From Sandarakinorhabdus glacialis (GTDB lineage Bacteria; Pseudomonadota; Alphaproteobacteria; Sphingomonadales; Sphingomonadaceae), in NCBI RefSeq assembly GCF_014643455.1, contig NZ_BMJM01000003.1, positions 62,001 to 126,000 on the forward strand: a stretch of 64,000 nt of DNA, in the 5' to 3' direction. The notes below the pieces were generated by a model. It was not told where the DNA came from. It saw nothing but the letters and a program-made list of their open reading frames with translations, and did no database searches. Position 1 is the stretch's first letter, and every line of letters starts with the position of its first letter. Positions 28,678 through 37,410 of this stretch are shown here, one piece after another. The position numbers and the translations under genes were made by a program.

Positions 28678-30775
28678 ACCCGTCACCCCGGCGAAGGCCG
28701 GGGCCCATCTCCCGCCCCTCCAAAACGCCCAATCCACCAAAGCCCACCCTTGTCCTCCCCCTCAAGGGGGGAGGCGAGAGACGGCAAAGCCGGCCCGGGT
28801 GGGGGTGACGCAACAAGCCAACCCCTGCCCTCACCCCACGCGGGCGAGGCGTTCGTGCAGCGAGCGACGCAGATGCCAAGCCGCCCGGGAAGTCCTATCT
28901 CCCAAGGCCCGCCCCCTCCACCGTCACCCGGCAAAGCCCCACCCCCTCCACCCGTCACCCCGGCGGAGGCCGGGGCCCATCTCCCGCCCCTCCAGAACGC
29001 CCCAATCAAGCAAAGCCAGCCCGTCCTCCCCCTCAAGGGGGACGGCGAGAGACGGCAAAGCCGGCCCGGGTGGGGGTGACACAACAAGCCAACCCCTACC
29101 CTCGCCCCACACGAGCGAGGCGTTCGTACAGCGAGCGACGCAGGTGCCAGGCCGCCCGGGAAATCCTATCTCCCAAGGCCCGCCCCCTCCACCATCACCC
29201 GGCGAAGGCGCACCCCCTTCCACCCGTCACCCGGCAAAGCCCCACCCCCTCCACCCGTCACCCCGGCGCAGGCCGGGGCCCATCTCCCGCCCCTCCAAAA
29301 CGCCCCAATCCACCAAAGCCCAGCCTTGTCCTCCCCCTCAAGGGAGCAGGCGAGAAACGGCAAAGCCGGCCCGGGTGGGGGTGACGCAACAAGCCAACCC
29401 CTGCCCTCGCCATGAGAGCGAGCCGTTCGTACAGCGAGCGACGCAGGCGCCAGGCCGCCCGGGAAATCCTATCTCCCAAGGCCCGCCCCCTCTACCGTCA
29501 CCCGGCAAAGGCCCCCCCTTCCACCCGTCACCCGGCGTAGCCTCACCCCCTCCACCCGTCACCCCGGCGGAGGCCGGGGCCCATCTCCCGCCCCTCCAGA
29601 ACGCCCCAATCAACCAAAGCCAGCCCGTCCTCCCCCTCAAGGGAGCAGGCGAGAAACGGCAAAGCCGCCCCGGGTGGGGGTGACGCAACAAGCCAACCCC
29701 TGCCCTCACCCCACGCGAGCGAGCCGTTCGTGCAGCGAGCGACACAGGTTCCAAGCCGCCCGGGAAGTCCTATCTCCCAAGGCCCGCCCCCTCCACCGTC
29801 ACCCGGCGAAGGCCCACCCCCTTCCACCCGTCACCCGGCGTACCCCCGCACCCTCCACCCGTCACCCCGGCGCAGGCCGGGGCCCATCTCCCACCCCTCC
29901 AGAACGCCCCAATCAACCAAAGCCCACCCTTGCCCTCCCCCTCAAGGGGGGAGGCGAGAGACGGCAAAACCGGCCCGGGTGAGGGTGACGCAATGAGGAA
30001 ACCCCTGTCCTTGCCCCACGCGAGCGAGGCGTTCCCACAGCGAGCGACGCTGGTGCCAAGCCGCCCGGGAAATCCTATCTCCCAAGGCCCGCCGCCTCCA
30101 CCGTCATCCGGCGAAGGCCCACCCCCTTCCACCCGTCACCCGGCGTAGCCCCACCCCCTACTACCCGTCACCCCGGCGCAGGCCGGGGCCCATCTCCCAC
30201 CCCTCCAGAACGCCCCAATCAACCAAACCCAGCCCGTCCTCCCCCTCAAGGGGGGAGGCGAGAGACGGCAAAACCGGCCCGGGTGAGGGTGACGCAACAA
30301 GCCAACCCCTGCCCGCTCGCCCCACACGAGCGAGGCGTTCGTACAGCGAACGACGCAGGTGCCAGGCCGCCCGGGAAACCCTATCTCCCAAGGCCCGCCC
30401 CCTCCATCGTCACCCGGCAAAGGCCCACCCCTCCACCCGTCACCCCGGCGCAGGCCGGGGCCCATCTCCCGCCCGTCCAGAACGCCTCAATCCACCAAAG
30501 CCCACCCTGGTCCTCCCCCTCAAGGGGGGAGGCGAGAGACGGCAAAGCCGGCCCGGGTGGGGGTGACGCAACAAGCCAAACCCTGCCCTCGCGCCATGCG
30601 AGCGAGGCGTTCGTGCAGCGAGCCACGCAGGTGCCAGGCCGCCCGGGAAATCCTATCTCCCAAGGCACACCCCCTCCACCGTCACCCGGCGAAGGCCCAC
30701 TCCTTCCACCCGTCACCCGGAGTAGCGCCACCCCCTCCACCCGTCACCCCGGCGGAGGCCGGGGCCCATCTCCCG
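28678..30775. repeat. seven-unit tandem repeat array
   Basis: Each unit begins with CCTCCCCCTCAAGGGGGGAG and passes through GGCAAAGCCGGCCCGGGTGG, a GTGACGCAACAAGCCAACCC segment, GAGCGAGGCGTTCGT, GCCGCCCGGGAAATCCTATC, and one to three copies of a CCACCCGTCACCCGG sub-repeat, ending in GCCGGGGCCCATCTCCC and AGAACGCCCCAATC. Unit anchors are at 28753, 29024, 29329, 29628, 29933, 30237 and 30511, so spacings are 271, 305, 299, 305, 304 and 274. A partial unit (28678-28752) leads in, and the last unit ends abruptly at 30775. Units differ by scattered substitutions, mostly transitions, and by sub-repeat number. Long open frames cross it but have no ribosome sites. Confidence 0.85.
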
Positions 30776-31060
30776 ACTTCGCAGAAAACTGCCCTTTCCC
30801 ACCGCAGAACGCGCGACACCGTCGCAAACCGGCAGCAAAGCCGCGTCCGTCTACCGACAGGACCACTACCGCGCTCGTTCTGAATTACAGCAAGTCACAC
30901 AGCAGTCACTGTCGAGTAACGAACGACCAGTGAACAATGGCCATTGCAATCCGTCTGTTAATGTCTACTATCAAAGCGTTGACTTTGGCGTGAAGCGCGG
31001 CAGGCGGGATAACCGTCGGGCACGTGAGTCACTGCTACGGCGAGGCAAAGACTCAGGTCG
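30776..31060 (+). other. structured non-coding leader between repeat array and reverse transcriptase
   Basis: About 285 bases with no convincing gene, changing from G/C-rich at the array edge to mixed composition. TCGTTC (30875-30880) pairs with GAACGA (30921-30926) around short internal hairpins such as ACAGCAGTCACTGT. AGTCACTG occurs at 30904 and again at 31026. A 12-base direct repeat, ACCGACAGGACC, is at 30853-30864 and 31134-31145. Defence-associated and retron reverse transcriptases usually have a non-coding RNA in this position; whether this region is transcribed is unknown. Confidence 0.35.
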
Positions 31061-32329
31061 ATGCCAAGTTCGCGCGGCACGGGCCTATTGGTTCCGCTGC
31101 GAAGGTCAGCGCAGCGTCAGATGGGTCAGGCTAACCGACAGGACCCGCGAGACGTGCAATCAAAATTACTCAAATCTGTTCATTCTATGCATAATCTTGA
31201 AATGGCTTGGCGAGTCATAGAACGCAATGGTCGGCATTCAAATTCGGAAGCCGTGCGCAATGAGATCGCTAGATTTGCCGAGGACCCCTCCAAAAAATTT
31301 CGATCTATGCAGCGGGCGCTTTCGCGAAGCGACTTCGTCTTCGAGCAAGCTCGGGGAGTTCCCATTCCTAAGGTTGATGCGAGAGGAAAGCCAACCGGCA
31401 AATACCGCCCAATTGTTTTAGCTCCACTTGAGGCTCGAATAGTTCAGAGAGCCCTACTGAATGTACTTGTGGAAATTCCGGCACTTGTCCCATTCGTGAA
31501 CACGCCTTATAGTTTTGGAGGGCTCCGGAAGTCCAAGGGAAATTCTACGCTAGCCTCTAGCGATGATCGGAAGTCCATATCCGCGGTACCAGCAGCTATC
31601 GAAGCTATTTTAAATGAGATTTCAAAAGGCGCGCGCTATGTTGCGGGTGCAGATATTACGGCCTCCTTCACAAAAATATCAAAGTCTTCAGTTAGGAAGA
31701 TCATTTCCGAGGCTGTTAACGATCAGGAATTGATGAACTTTTTCGACAAGGCTATTACGGTCGAGCTGTCCAATATAATACGCCTCCGAGAACTTGCTGA
31801 TATTTTTCCTCGTGAGGATATTGGTGTGGCACAAGGAAATTCCTTGTCGCCACTTCTCGGGAATATACTATTGTTTGAGTTTGACCGGATCTTGAATGAA
31901 GGTGACTGCTCCTGCATCCGCTATATTGACGATTTTATCATCCTAGCTCCTTCTGAGAAGGCAGCAAATGCACGTATGCGCAAAGCCATTCAGTTGCTGG
32001 ACGCCCACGGTATGACTTTAGCTCCCGAAAAATCCTCAGAGACCGGTGTTTCGATTGAGAAAGGATTCGAGTTTCTTGGAATCTCGATTGTTCCGGGCTT
32101 GATCCGTCCTACCACTAAAAAGCAGGAGAAATTTCTGGCATCGATCGATGCCATTATACTGGACAGCGAACGTGCATTGATTGGCCTTAGAAACTCCTCT
32201 GAAATCGATCCAAAACTATCGTTGATTGCAACTTTGAAGCGACTTGATGGCACGATTGGGGGCTGGGGAAAACATTACTGGTTCTGTAATGATATCACCT
32301 CGTTTCGGGCCATTGATGACAAGCTTTGA
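31061..32329 (+). CDS. reverse transcriptase (unclassified), possibly truncated by an in-frame stop
   Basis: RNA-directed DNA polymerase, up to 422 residues from the first ATG; ATGs at 31121 and 31187 are also possible starts. Motifs in order: KPTGKYRPIVL and RIVQRALLNVL (about 110-136), first catalytic Asp in VAGADITASF (Asp198), the AQGNSLSPLLGNILL block (257-271), active site RYIDDFIIL (Asp290, Asp291), EKGFEFLGISI (333-343) and a thumb-like RLDGTIGGWGKHYWFCND (394-411). All palm residues are intact. Codon use is much richer in A and T at third positions than in every neighbour, which suggests transfer. A TGA ends the frame, but 56 further sense codons follow in frame. No maturase/endonuclease domain or retron signature was recognised. 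Confidence 0.88.
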   Translation: MPSSRGTGLLVPLRRSAQRQMGQANRQDPRDVQSKLLKSVHSMHNLEMAWRVIERNGRHSNSEAVRNEIARFAEDPSKKFRSMQRALSRSDFVFEQARGVPIPKVDARGKPTGKYRPIVLAPLEARIVQRALLNVLVEIPALVPFVNTPYSFGGLRKSKGNSTLASSDDRKSISAVPAAIEAILNEISKGARYVAGADITASFTKISKSSVRKIISEAVNDQELMNFFDKAITVELSNIIRLRELADIFPREDIGVAQGNSLSPLLGNILLFEFDRILNEGDCSCIRYIDDFIILAPSEKAANARMRKAIQLLDAHGMTLAPEKSSETGVSIEKGFEFLGISIVPGLIRPTTKKQEKFLASIDAIILDSERALIGLRNSSEIDPKLSLIATLKRLDGTIGGWGKHYWFCNDITSFRAIDDKL

Positions 32330-32500
32330 AAGAAGGTAAGAAGCTATTTGGGGTTGTATTCAAGTGTACGAACGGAACTGAGTGTAGATCGACAGCATTT
32401 ACCGCTCGGATTGACTAACATCGCACAGCTCATCCGTCAGCCGTTTGGATATCCTAAGCTGAAGAAGGGTGATGTCGCGCAGAGGCTTGAACTGGGCTAG
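32330..32500 (+). other. in-frame continuation of the reverse transcriptase after TGA
   Basis: After the TGA at 32327-32329 the same frame stays open for 56 codons to a TAG at 32498-32500. It reads as plausible protein: KKVRSYLGLYSSVRTELSVD then RQHLPLGLTNIAQLIRQPFG and YPKLKKGDVAQRLELG. The first part continues the amphipathic helix that begins at FRAIDDKL. The base composition matches the reverse transcriptase gene rather than the G/C-rich DNA that begins right after the TAG. A recent nonsense mutation or readthrough are both possible. Confidence 0.55.
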
Positions 32501-32691
32501 CCCGCCTGAGTTTGCTCGTGCGGGTACGCGGCCGGCGGCAAAGCCGCCGAGTCCGCAAAGACCAAGCAAGCCCAGCAAGAACGCGGCAAAGCCGCGCCGT
32601 CGGACGGGCTCGACGCGCTTCGCTCGCGTCGCCCCGCCGGCCGTGCCTGCGGCGTCTTGCAAGATACAAACGTATCTGGCAGCGCCTTGGC
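32501..32691. other. hairpin-rich spacer between reverse transcriptase and SRAP gene
   Basis: No gene seen. Composition returns sharply to G/C-rich at about 32500. It contains several short hairpins: GGCGGC-AAA-GCCGCC near 32533, GCGGC-AAA-GCCGC near 32583, CGACGCG/CGCGTCG near 32610 and AGATAC/GTATCT (32662-32677). They could terminate the reverse transcriptase transcript and mark the right edge of the foreign segment. Confidence 0.45.
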
Positions 32692-33351
32692 ATGTGCAAC
32701 GAAGTCGCTCGCCGTATCGCCCTCGGCCTCATCCGCGAGGACTTCAGCGAGCTCAAGATCGTCCTTAAATTCTCCGAAGGGCTCCCCAACCTCGCCGCCA
32801 GCGACAGCATCCGCATCACCGACACCACCGCCATCATCCGCGCCGCCGCCGACAACGAAGCCGACATGGTCCAGCGCCGCTGGAGCTGGCCCTCCCCCTC
32901 GAAAAAACCCGTCTACAACTACCGCTCCGAGGGCCGTGAGTTCGCCAACTCGGCAAAGGGCGGCCGGTGCCTCATCCCTGTCGACGGCTTCTACGAATTC
33001 ACCACCCCGGAAACCCCGCCCGGCGACCCGAAGCCCGGCCGCCCAAAACCCGCTCGCAAAGACAAATGGCTGTTCACCGCCCGCGCCGCCGGCGCCAAAC
33101 AAGACGCCAAGCCCCTCCTCTGCATCGCCGGCCTCTGGCGCGCCGATCCGCAAGTCGGCGAGGCCTTCACCATGCTCACCTGTGATCCCGGCCCCGACAT
33201 TGCCCCCTATCACTCCCGCCAGATCGTCCTGATGCCTCGTGAACGCTGGGCCGACTGGCTCGCCGGCACCGTCCCCGCCGCCAGCCTGATCGCCCCCACC
33301 CCCGCCGGCACCCTCCTGGTCACGCCAGCAACGCCCCCTCTCGACAAATAG
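32692..33351 (+). CDS. SRAP (HMCES/YedK) family protein
   Basis: SOS-response-associated peptidase-like protein that forms a thiazolidine crosslink between its Cys2 and abasic sites in single-stranded DNA. The 219-residue protein starts MCNE, so the catalytic Cys is at position 2 once Met is removed. Further conserved parts are RRWSWPSPS (usually RWGLIP-like), NYRSEGREFANSAKGGRCLIPVDGFYEF with the catalytic Glu in the FYEF motif, CIAGLW, FTMLTCDPGPDIAPYHSRQ with the active-site His, and RMP-like LMPRERWADWL. It starts about 190 bases after the reverse transcriptase frame, on the same strand. Confidence 0.93.
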   Translation: MCNEVARRIALGLIREDFSELKIVLKFSEGLPNLAASDSIRITDTTAIIRAAADNEADMVQRRWSWPSPSKKPVYNYRSEGREFANSAKGGRCLIPVDGFYEFTTPETPPGDPKPGRPKPARKDKWLFTARAAGAKQDAKPLLCIAGLWRADPQVGEAFTMLTCDPGPDIAPYHSRQIVLMPRERWADWLAGTVPAASLIAPTPAGTLLVTPATPPLDK

Positions 33352-33376
33352 TACCATATGGGTTATATACGCGCCC

Positions 33377-33925
33377 ATGGACACAAACCCCGACTTCACT
33401 CCCGTCCCACTCAAGGCACGCCACGACGGCTGGACTCCCGCGCGTCAGCATGAATTCATCATGCGCCTCGCCGACAGCGGCTTGGTCGCCGCCGCCGCCC
33501 GGCATGTCGGCATGAGCCTGCAGTCCGCCTACCGCCTGGGCCGCCACCACGATGCCGGTGATTTCCGCCTCGCATGGGATGCGGCGCTCGACCAGGCCGC
33601 CATGCAATTCGAACAGATTGCCGTCGAACGCGTCATCCACGGCGATGTCGAAACTGTCGAGAAAGCCGGCGCCGTCGTCCGCAGCACCCGCAAGCCGTGC
33701 AGCGACCGCCTGCTCATCTACATGATGGAACGCACCCGCCGCCGCCGCACTAACGCCGTGCCGGCCTATGGCGACCCGCAGGCCCACGAAGCCGGCAAGC
33801 TCGCCGATTTCGCCCGCGTCGCCCGGAATTTTCCCGACCGCCCCGGCCTCGAAGGCCCGGAACTCGATATCTGGGACCTCCGCAACATGCAGGAACCGCC
33901 AAAGATCACCAGCGCGGCGGACTAA
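33377..33925 (+). CDS. helix-turn-helix protein of unknown function
   Basis: A 182-residue protein. The N-terminal third contains a clear HTH-like segment, GWTPARQHEFIMRLADSGLV then AAAARHVGMSLQSAYRLGRH, resembling the DNA-binding parts of small terminase or transposase-related proteins. The middle is helical with VERVIHGDVETVEKAGAVVR and MERTRRRRTNAVPAYG; the end is proline-rich. There is no recognised catalytic domain. Similar proteins are stand-alone unknowns in sphingomonads. It starts 25 bases after the SRAP gene and converges on nuoF. Confidence 0.7.
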   Translation: MDTNPDFTPVPLKARHDGWTPARQHEFIMRLADSGLVAAAARHVGMSLQSAYRLGRHHDAGDFRLAWDAALDQAAMQFEQIAVERVIHGDVETVEKAGAVVRSTRKPCSDRLLIYMMERTRRRRTNAVPAYGDPQAHEAGKLADFARVARNFPDRPGLEGPELDIWDLRNMQEPPKITSAAD

Positions 33926-34006
33926 CCTTTATCACCTTTGAACCCGGCCGCCGCACCGCCGCCTGAAACAACCCCGGGACAGTCCCGCAACCGCCCCCAA
34001 AAGCCC

Positions 34007-35314
34007 CTATTCGGCCGCAACCGCCATCGCCGGCACCGCAATAAAGCCCTTGCGGCGCGCGATCCGACCCTCGATCTCGGGCCGGAAGTGCCGGATCAAC
34101 CCCTGGATCGGCCACGCCGCCGCATCGCCGAGCGCACAGATGGTATGCCCCTCGATCTCGGTCGTGACCTCCAGCAGCAGGTCGATTTCATGGGGTTCGG
34201 CGTCACCGGTGACCAACCGCTCCATGACCCGCCACATCCACCCAGTCCCCTCGCGGCAAGGCGTGCACTGGCCGCACGACTCATGCTTGTAGAAATAGCT
34301 AAGCCGCGCAATTGCCCGGACAATATCGGTCGACTTGTCCATGACGATGATCGCCGCCGTACCCAGCCCGGACTTCAGGTCCTTCAACCCGTCGAAATCC
34401 ATCGGCGCATCGATAATCTCATGCGCCGGCACCAGCGGCACCGAAGAACCCCCTGGAATCACAGCCAAAAGGTTATCCCAGCCACCACGAATCCCGCCGC
34501 AATGCACGTCGATCAACTCGCGAAACGGGATTCCCATCGCCTCCTCGACCACGCAGGGCTTGTTCACATGCCCGCTGATCTGGAACAGCTTGGTCCCCTC
34601 GTTCTTCGGCCGCCCGATCGCCGCGAACCAAGCCGGTCCCCGCCGCAGGATCGTCGGCGCAACCGCAATGGATTCAACGTTGTTGACCGTCGTCGGATTG
34701 CCATACAGGCCCGCGCCGGCCGGAAACGGCGGCTTCAACCGCGGCTGGCCCTTCTTGCCCTCAAGGCTCTCGAGCATCGCGGTTTCCTCGCCGCAGATAT
34801 ACGCCCCTGCCCCGCGGTGGACGACGACATCGAAGTCATACCCCGACCCACACGCATTCTTGCCAATCAAACCAGCAGCATAGGCCTCGCGCACCGCCGC
34901 AAACAGTGTCTCGGCCTCGCGCACATACTCGCCGCGAATATAGATATACGCCGCCACCGCCCGCATCGCGAACCCGGCAACCAGCGCGCCTTCGATCAAC
35001 TTGTGCGGATCGTGCCGGATGATCTCGCGATCCTTGCAGCTCCCCGGCTCGGACTCATCGGCATTGATCACCAGGTACGACGGCCGCTCGGGATTCGGCG
35101 TCTTCGGCATGAAGGACCATTTCATGCCGGTCGGGAAACCCGCCCCACCGCGCCCACGCAGCCCCGACGCCTTGATGGCATCGACGATCGCATCCGGCCC
35201 AACCGCGAGCAGCGCCTTGGTGTCCTCCCAATCGCCGCGCTTGCGCGCCGCCTCGAGGTTCCATGGCTGGAACCCATAAAGGTTGGTAAAAATACGATCC
35301 CGATCAGCGAGCAC
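34007..35314 (-). CDS. nuoF: NADH-quinone oxidoreductase subunit F
   Basis: NADH- and FMN-binding 51-kDa subunit of complex I, 435 residues, in the peripheral arm. The glycine-rich NADH/FMN site is [13 protein letters not shown] near residue 55, with the second NADH segment [20 protein letters not shown], and the N3 [4Fe-4S] ligands [16 protein letters not shown] with the fourth Cys further on in [13 protein letters not shown]. It is the last complex I gene present; nuoG does not follow as it normally would. A 61-residue membrane ORF lies between it and nuoE. Confidence 0.97.
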   Translation of the reverse strand: MLADRDRIFTNLYGFQPWNLEAARKRGDWEDTKALLAVGPDAIVDAIKASGLRGRGGAGFPTGMKWSFMPKTPNPERPSYLVINADESEPGSCKDREIIRHDPHKLIEGALVAGFAMRAVAAYIYIRGEYVREAETLFAAVREAYAAGLIGKNACGSGYDFDVVVHRGAGAYICGEETAMLESLEGKKGQPRLKPPFPAGAGLYGNPTTVNNVESIAVAPTILRRGPAWFAAIGRPKNEGTKLFQISGHVNKPCVVEEAMGIPFRELIDVHCGGIRGGWDNLLAVIPGGSSVPLVPAHEIIDAPMDFDGLKDLKSGLGTAAIIVMDKSTDIVRAIARLSYFYKHESCGQCTPCREGTGWMWRVMERLVTGDAEPHEIDLLLEVTTEIEGHTICALGDAAAWPIQGLIRHFRPEIEGRIARRKGFIAVPAMAVAAE

Positions 35315-35342
35315 GGCGCGCGATCCCTTCCAAAACAGTCAT

Positions 35343-35528
35343 TTATCCGGCACCAAGCTTGCGAGACCTAACCCGCAGCGCAATCCCGAGCGCCAGCAAA
35401 ACCGTGCCCATAACCGAAAGCCCCCGCGACGGCGCAGCATAAAACGACAGGAAAACCGACACCAACAGCACGACGATCGCCGAGACCATGAATACCATGC
35501 CAACGCCCGCCGCGATCTTCGGCGTCAC
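35343..35528 (-). CDS. small membrane protein embedded in the nuo operon
   Basis: A 61-residue protein with a GTG start whose GTGA overlaps the nuoE stop. It has two predicted membrane helices (VGMVFMVSAIVVLLVSVFLS and GLSVMGTVLLALGIALRV) joined by a short loop with FYAAPSR, and a basic C-terminal tail (RSRKLGAG). It resembles no named complex I subunit. Its coupling to nuoE and placement 28 bases before nuoF make co-expression with complex I very likely; an accessory or assembly role is inference. Confidence 0.65.
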   Translation of the reverse strand: MTPKIAAGVGMVFMVSAIVVLLVSVFLSFYAAPSRGLSVMGTVLLALGIALRVRSRKLGAG

Positions 35529-36175
35529 TGCGCGGTCTCGAGCAACGACGTCGGTCCACCGTCCGGGCAACTCGCCGTCCGGCCGATCTGCGACCCCGGC
35601 GTTGGCACGTCGCCAGCGGCAAACGCATCGAGAATGCCGGCCATGGTCTCGTACGTCAGGTCCTCGTAATTATCATCGTTGATCTGCACCATTGGCGCAT
35701 TGGCGCACGCACCCAGACACTCGACTTCGGTCAGCGTGAACAGCCCGTCCGGCGTGTTGGCGCCCTTGACCAACCCCTTGTCCTTGCAGGCCCGCAGCAG
35801 ATCGTCGGAGCCCCGCAACTGGCACGGCGTCGTCCCGCAAACTTGGACATGAAACCGCCCGATCGGCTTCAAATTGTACATCGTATAGAAGCTGGCCACC
35901 TCGTAAACCCGGATATACGGCATCGACAACGTCCGCGCGATGAACTCGAGCACCGGCACCGGCAACCAAGCGCTGCCGGTCGCAGCGCCTATCTGGCCCT
36001 GTGCCAGCCACAACAGCGGCATCACCGCCGAAGCCTGGCGGGCGGCCGGATACAGCGCGATAACGCGGTCTGCCTCGACGGCATTCTCGCCGGTCCAGGC
36101 AAAATCGGCGAATGGCTTGGCCTTGGGCGCCGCGGCCGCCGTGTCGGAAATGGTCGCGTAAGTTCCGCCGCTCAC
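35525..36175 (-). CDS. nuoE: NADH-quinone oxidoreductase subunit E
   Basis: 24-kDa [2Fe-2S] subunit (N1a cluster), 216 residues. Thioredoxin-like fold with [20 protein letters not shown] then TTPCQLRGS and [15 protein letters not shown], giving C-x4-C and C-x3-C ligand pairs. The start is the GTG at 36175, which overlaps the nuoD stop and has GGGGAGG 7 bases upstream; the longer open frame upstream lies inside nuoD. The C terminus carries a Gly/Pro-rich tail not seen in the shortest homologues. Confidence 0.93.
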   Translation of the reverse strand: MSGGTYATISDTAAAAPKAKPFADFAWTGENAVEADRVIALYPAARQASAVMPLLWLAQGQIGAATGSAWLPVPVLEFIARTLSMPYIRVYEVASFYTMYNLKPIGRFHVQVCGTTPCQLRGSDDLLRACKDKGLVKGANTPDGLFTLTEVECLGACANAPMVQINDDNYEDLTYETMAGILDAFAAGDVPTPGSQIGRTASCPDGGPTSLLETAQ

Positions 36176-37410
36176 CGGTCGACCTCCCCGAAAACGATAT
36201 CGAGCGACCCCAGGATCGCCGGCGCATCGGCCAGCATATGGCCCTTGCACAGGAAATCCATCGCCTGCAGGTGCGCCATGCCAGTCGCCCGCACATGGCA
36301 TCGCCACGGCTTGTTGGTGCCATCGGCGACCATGAAGATACCGAACTCACCCTTGGGGCTCTCAGTCGCAACATAGGCCTCACCGGCCGGCACATGCAGG
36401 CCCTCGGTGTACAGCTTGAAGTGATGGATCAGCGCCTCCATCGAACGCTTCATCTCGCCGCGCGATGGCGGCGAAACCTTCCGATCAAGCGTCGCGTGCC
36501 GCCCCGCCGGCATTTCGGCAAGGCACTGCCGGATGATGCGCAGCGACTGCCGCATCTCGTCCATCCGCACCATGAAGCGCGCATAGCAATCGCCGTCGTC
36601 GGACATGATCACGTCGAAATCCATGCGATCATAGGCGTCGTAAGGCTGGCTCTTGCGCAAGTCCCAGGCAACGCCCGAGGCGCGGATGCAGGGACCGGTA
36701 AAGCCCCAGGCAATCGCGTCTTCCTTCGAAATCACGCCGATATCGACATTGCGCTGCTTGAAGATGCGGTTGTCGGCAACGAGCCCCTGGATCTCGTCGA
36801 GGACCCGCAGATAGCCGTCAGCCCAATCCTTGATGTCGCCAAGCAAGCCATCGGGCAGCTCCTGGTGAACGCCGCCGGGCCGGAAATAGGCCGCATGGAA
36901 ACGCGCGCCCGATACCCGCTCATAGAACTCGAGCAGTTTCTCGCGCTCCTCGAACATCCACAGGATCGGCGTCATCGCGCCGACATCCATGGCGTGCGTC
37001 GTCACATTCAGGATGTGGTTCAAGATCCGCGTGATCTCGGCAAACATCGTGCGTATGTACTTGGCCCGCAGCGGCACCTCGATGCCCGCCAACTTCTCGA
37101 TAGCGAGCACATAGCTATGCTCCATGCACATCGGGCTGACGTAATCCAGCCGGTCCATATACGGCAGCGCCTGCAGATACGTCTTGTATTCGATCAGCTT
37201 TTCGGTGCCGCGGTGAAGCAGCCCAATGTGCGGATCGCAGCGCTCGATGATCTCGCCGTCGAGCTCCATGACCAGCCGCAACACGCCGTGCGCCGCCGGG
37301 TGCTGCGGCCCGAAATTGATCATGTAGTTCTGGATGGCGTTGCCGTCCCGCGCCGGCAAAACGTCGATATTGTCTTCGGCGCGCCAAGCAACGCCTGCGA
37401 GTTCAACCAC
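36172..37410 (-). CDS. nuoD: NADH-quinone oxidoreductase subunit D
   Basis: 49-kDa subunit that helps form the quinone-binding cavity, 412 residues. Typical blocks: [72 protein letters not shown], and the C-terminal [10 protein letters not shown] set the start at GTG 37410 because it overlaps the nuoC stop by 8 bases and has GGAG 8 bases before; an ATG at MINFGPQHP would be too late for the family. It overlaps nuoE by GTGA. Confidence 0.95.
   Translation of the reverse strand: MVELAGVAWRAEDNIDVLPARDGNAIQNYMINFGPQHPAAHGVLRLVMELDGEIIERCDPHIGLLHRGTEKLIEYKTYLQALPYMDRLDYVSPMCMEHSYVLAIEKLAGIEVPLRAKYIRTMFAEITRILNHILNVTTHAMDVGAMTPILWMFEEREKLLEFYERVSGARFHAAYFRPGGVHQELPDGLLGDIKDWADGYLRVLDEIQGLVADNRIFKQRNVDIGVISKEDAIAWGFTGPCIRASGVAWDLRKSQPYDAYDRMDFDVIMSDDGDCYARFMVRMDEMRQSLRIIRQCLAEMPAGRHATLDRKVSPPSRGEMKRSMEALIHHFKLYTEGLHVPAGEAYVATESPKGEFGIFMVADGTNKPWRCHVRATGMAHLQAMDFLCKGHMLADAPAILGSLDIVFGEVDR

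Noticed and set aside
28678-30775. CRISPR array
   Set aside because: Units are about 270-305 bp and similar over their whole length; there are no short identical repeats with unique spacers and no cas genes nearby.
28101-30933. Long proline/arginine-rich proteins encoded in the repeat region
   Set aside because: Open frames occur in several frames and both strands at once, follow the repeat periodicity, lack ribosome sites and match no family. They arise because the G/C-rich repeats contain few stop codons.
30930-31220. 96-residue ORF overlapping the reverse transcriptase start
   Set aside because: No ribosome site or motif is present, and it overlaps the better supported reverse transcriptase frame.
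31061-32500. Diversity-generating retroelement
   Set aside because: No template/variable repeat pair with adenine-specific differences and no C-type-lectin-like target gene was found near the reverse transcriptase. The array units differ by mixed transitions, not by A-only changes.
31000-32700. Group II intron
   Set aside because: No domain V-like motif was recognised downstream of the reverse transcriptase, and no disrupted host gene flanks it. A degenerate intron cannot be fully excluded without covariance search.
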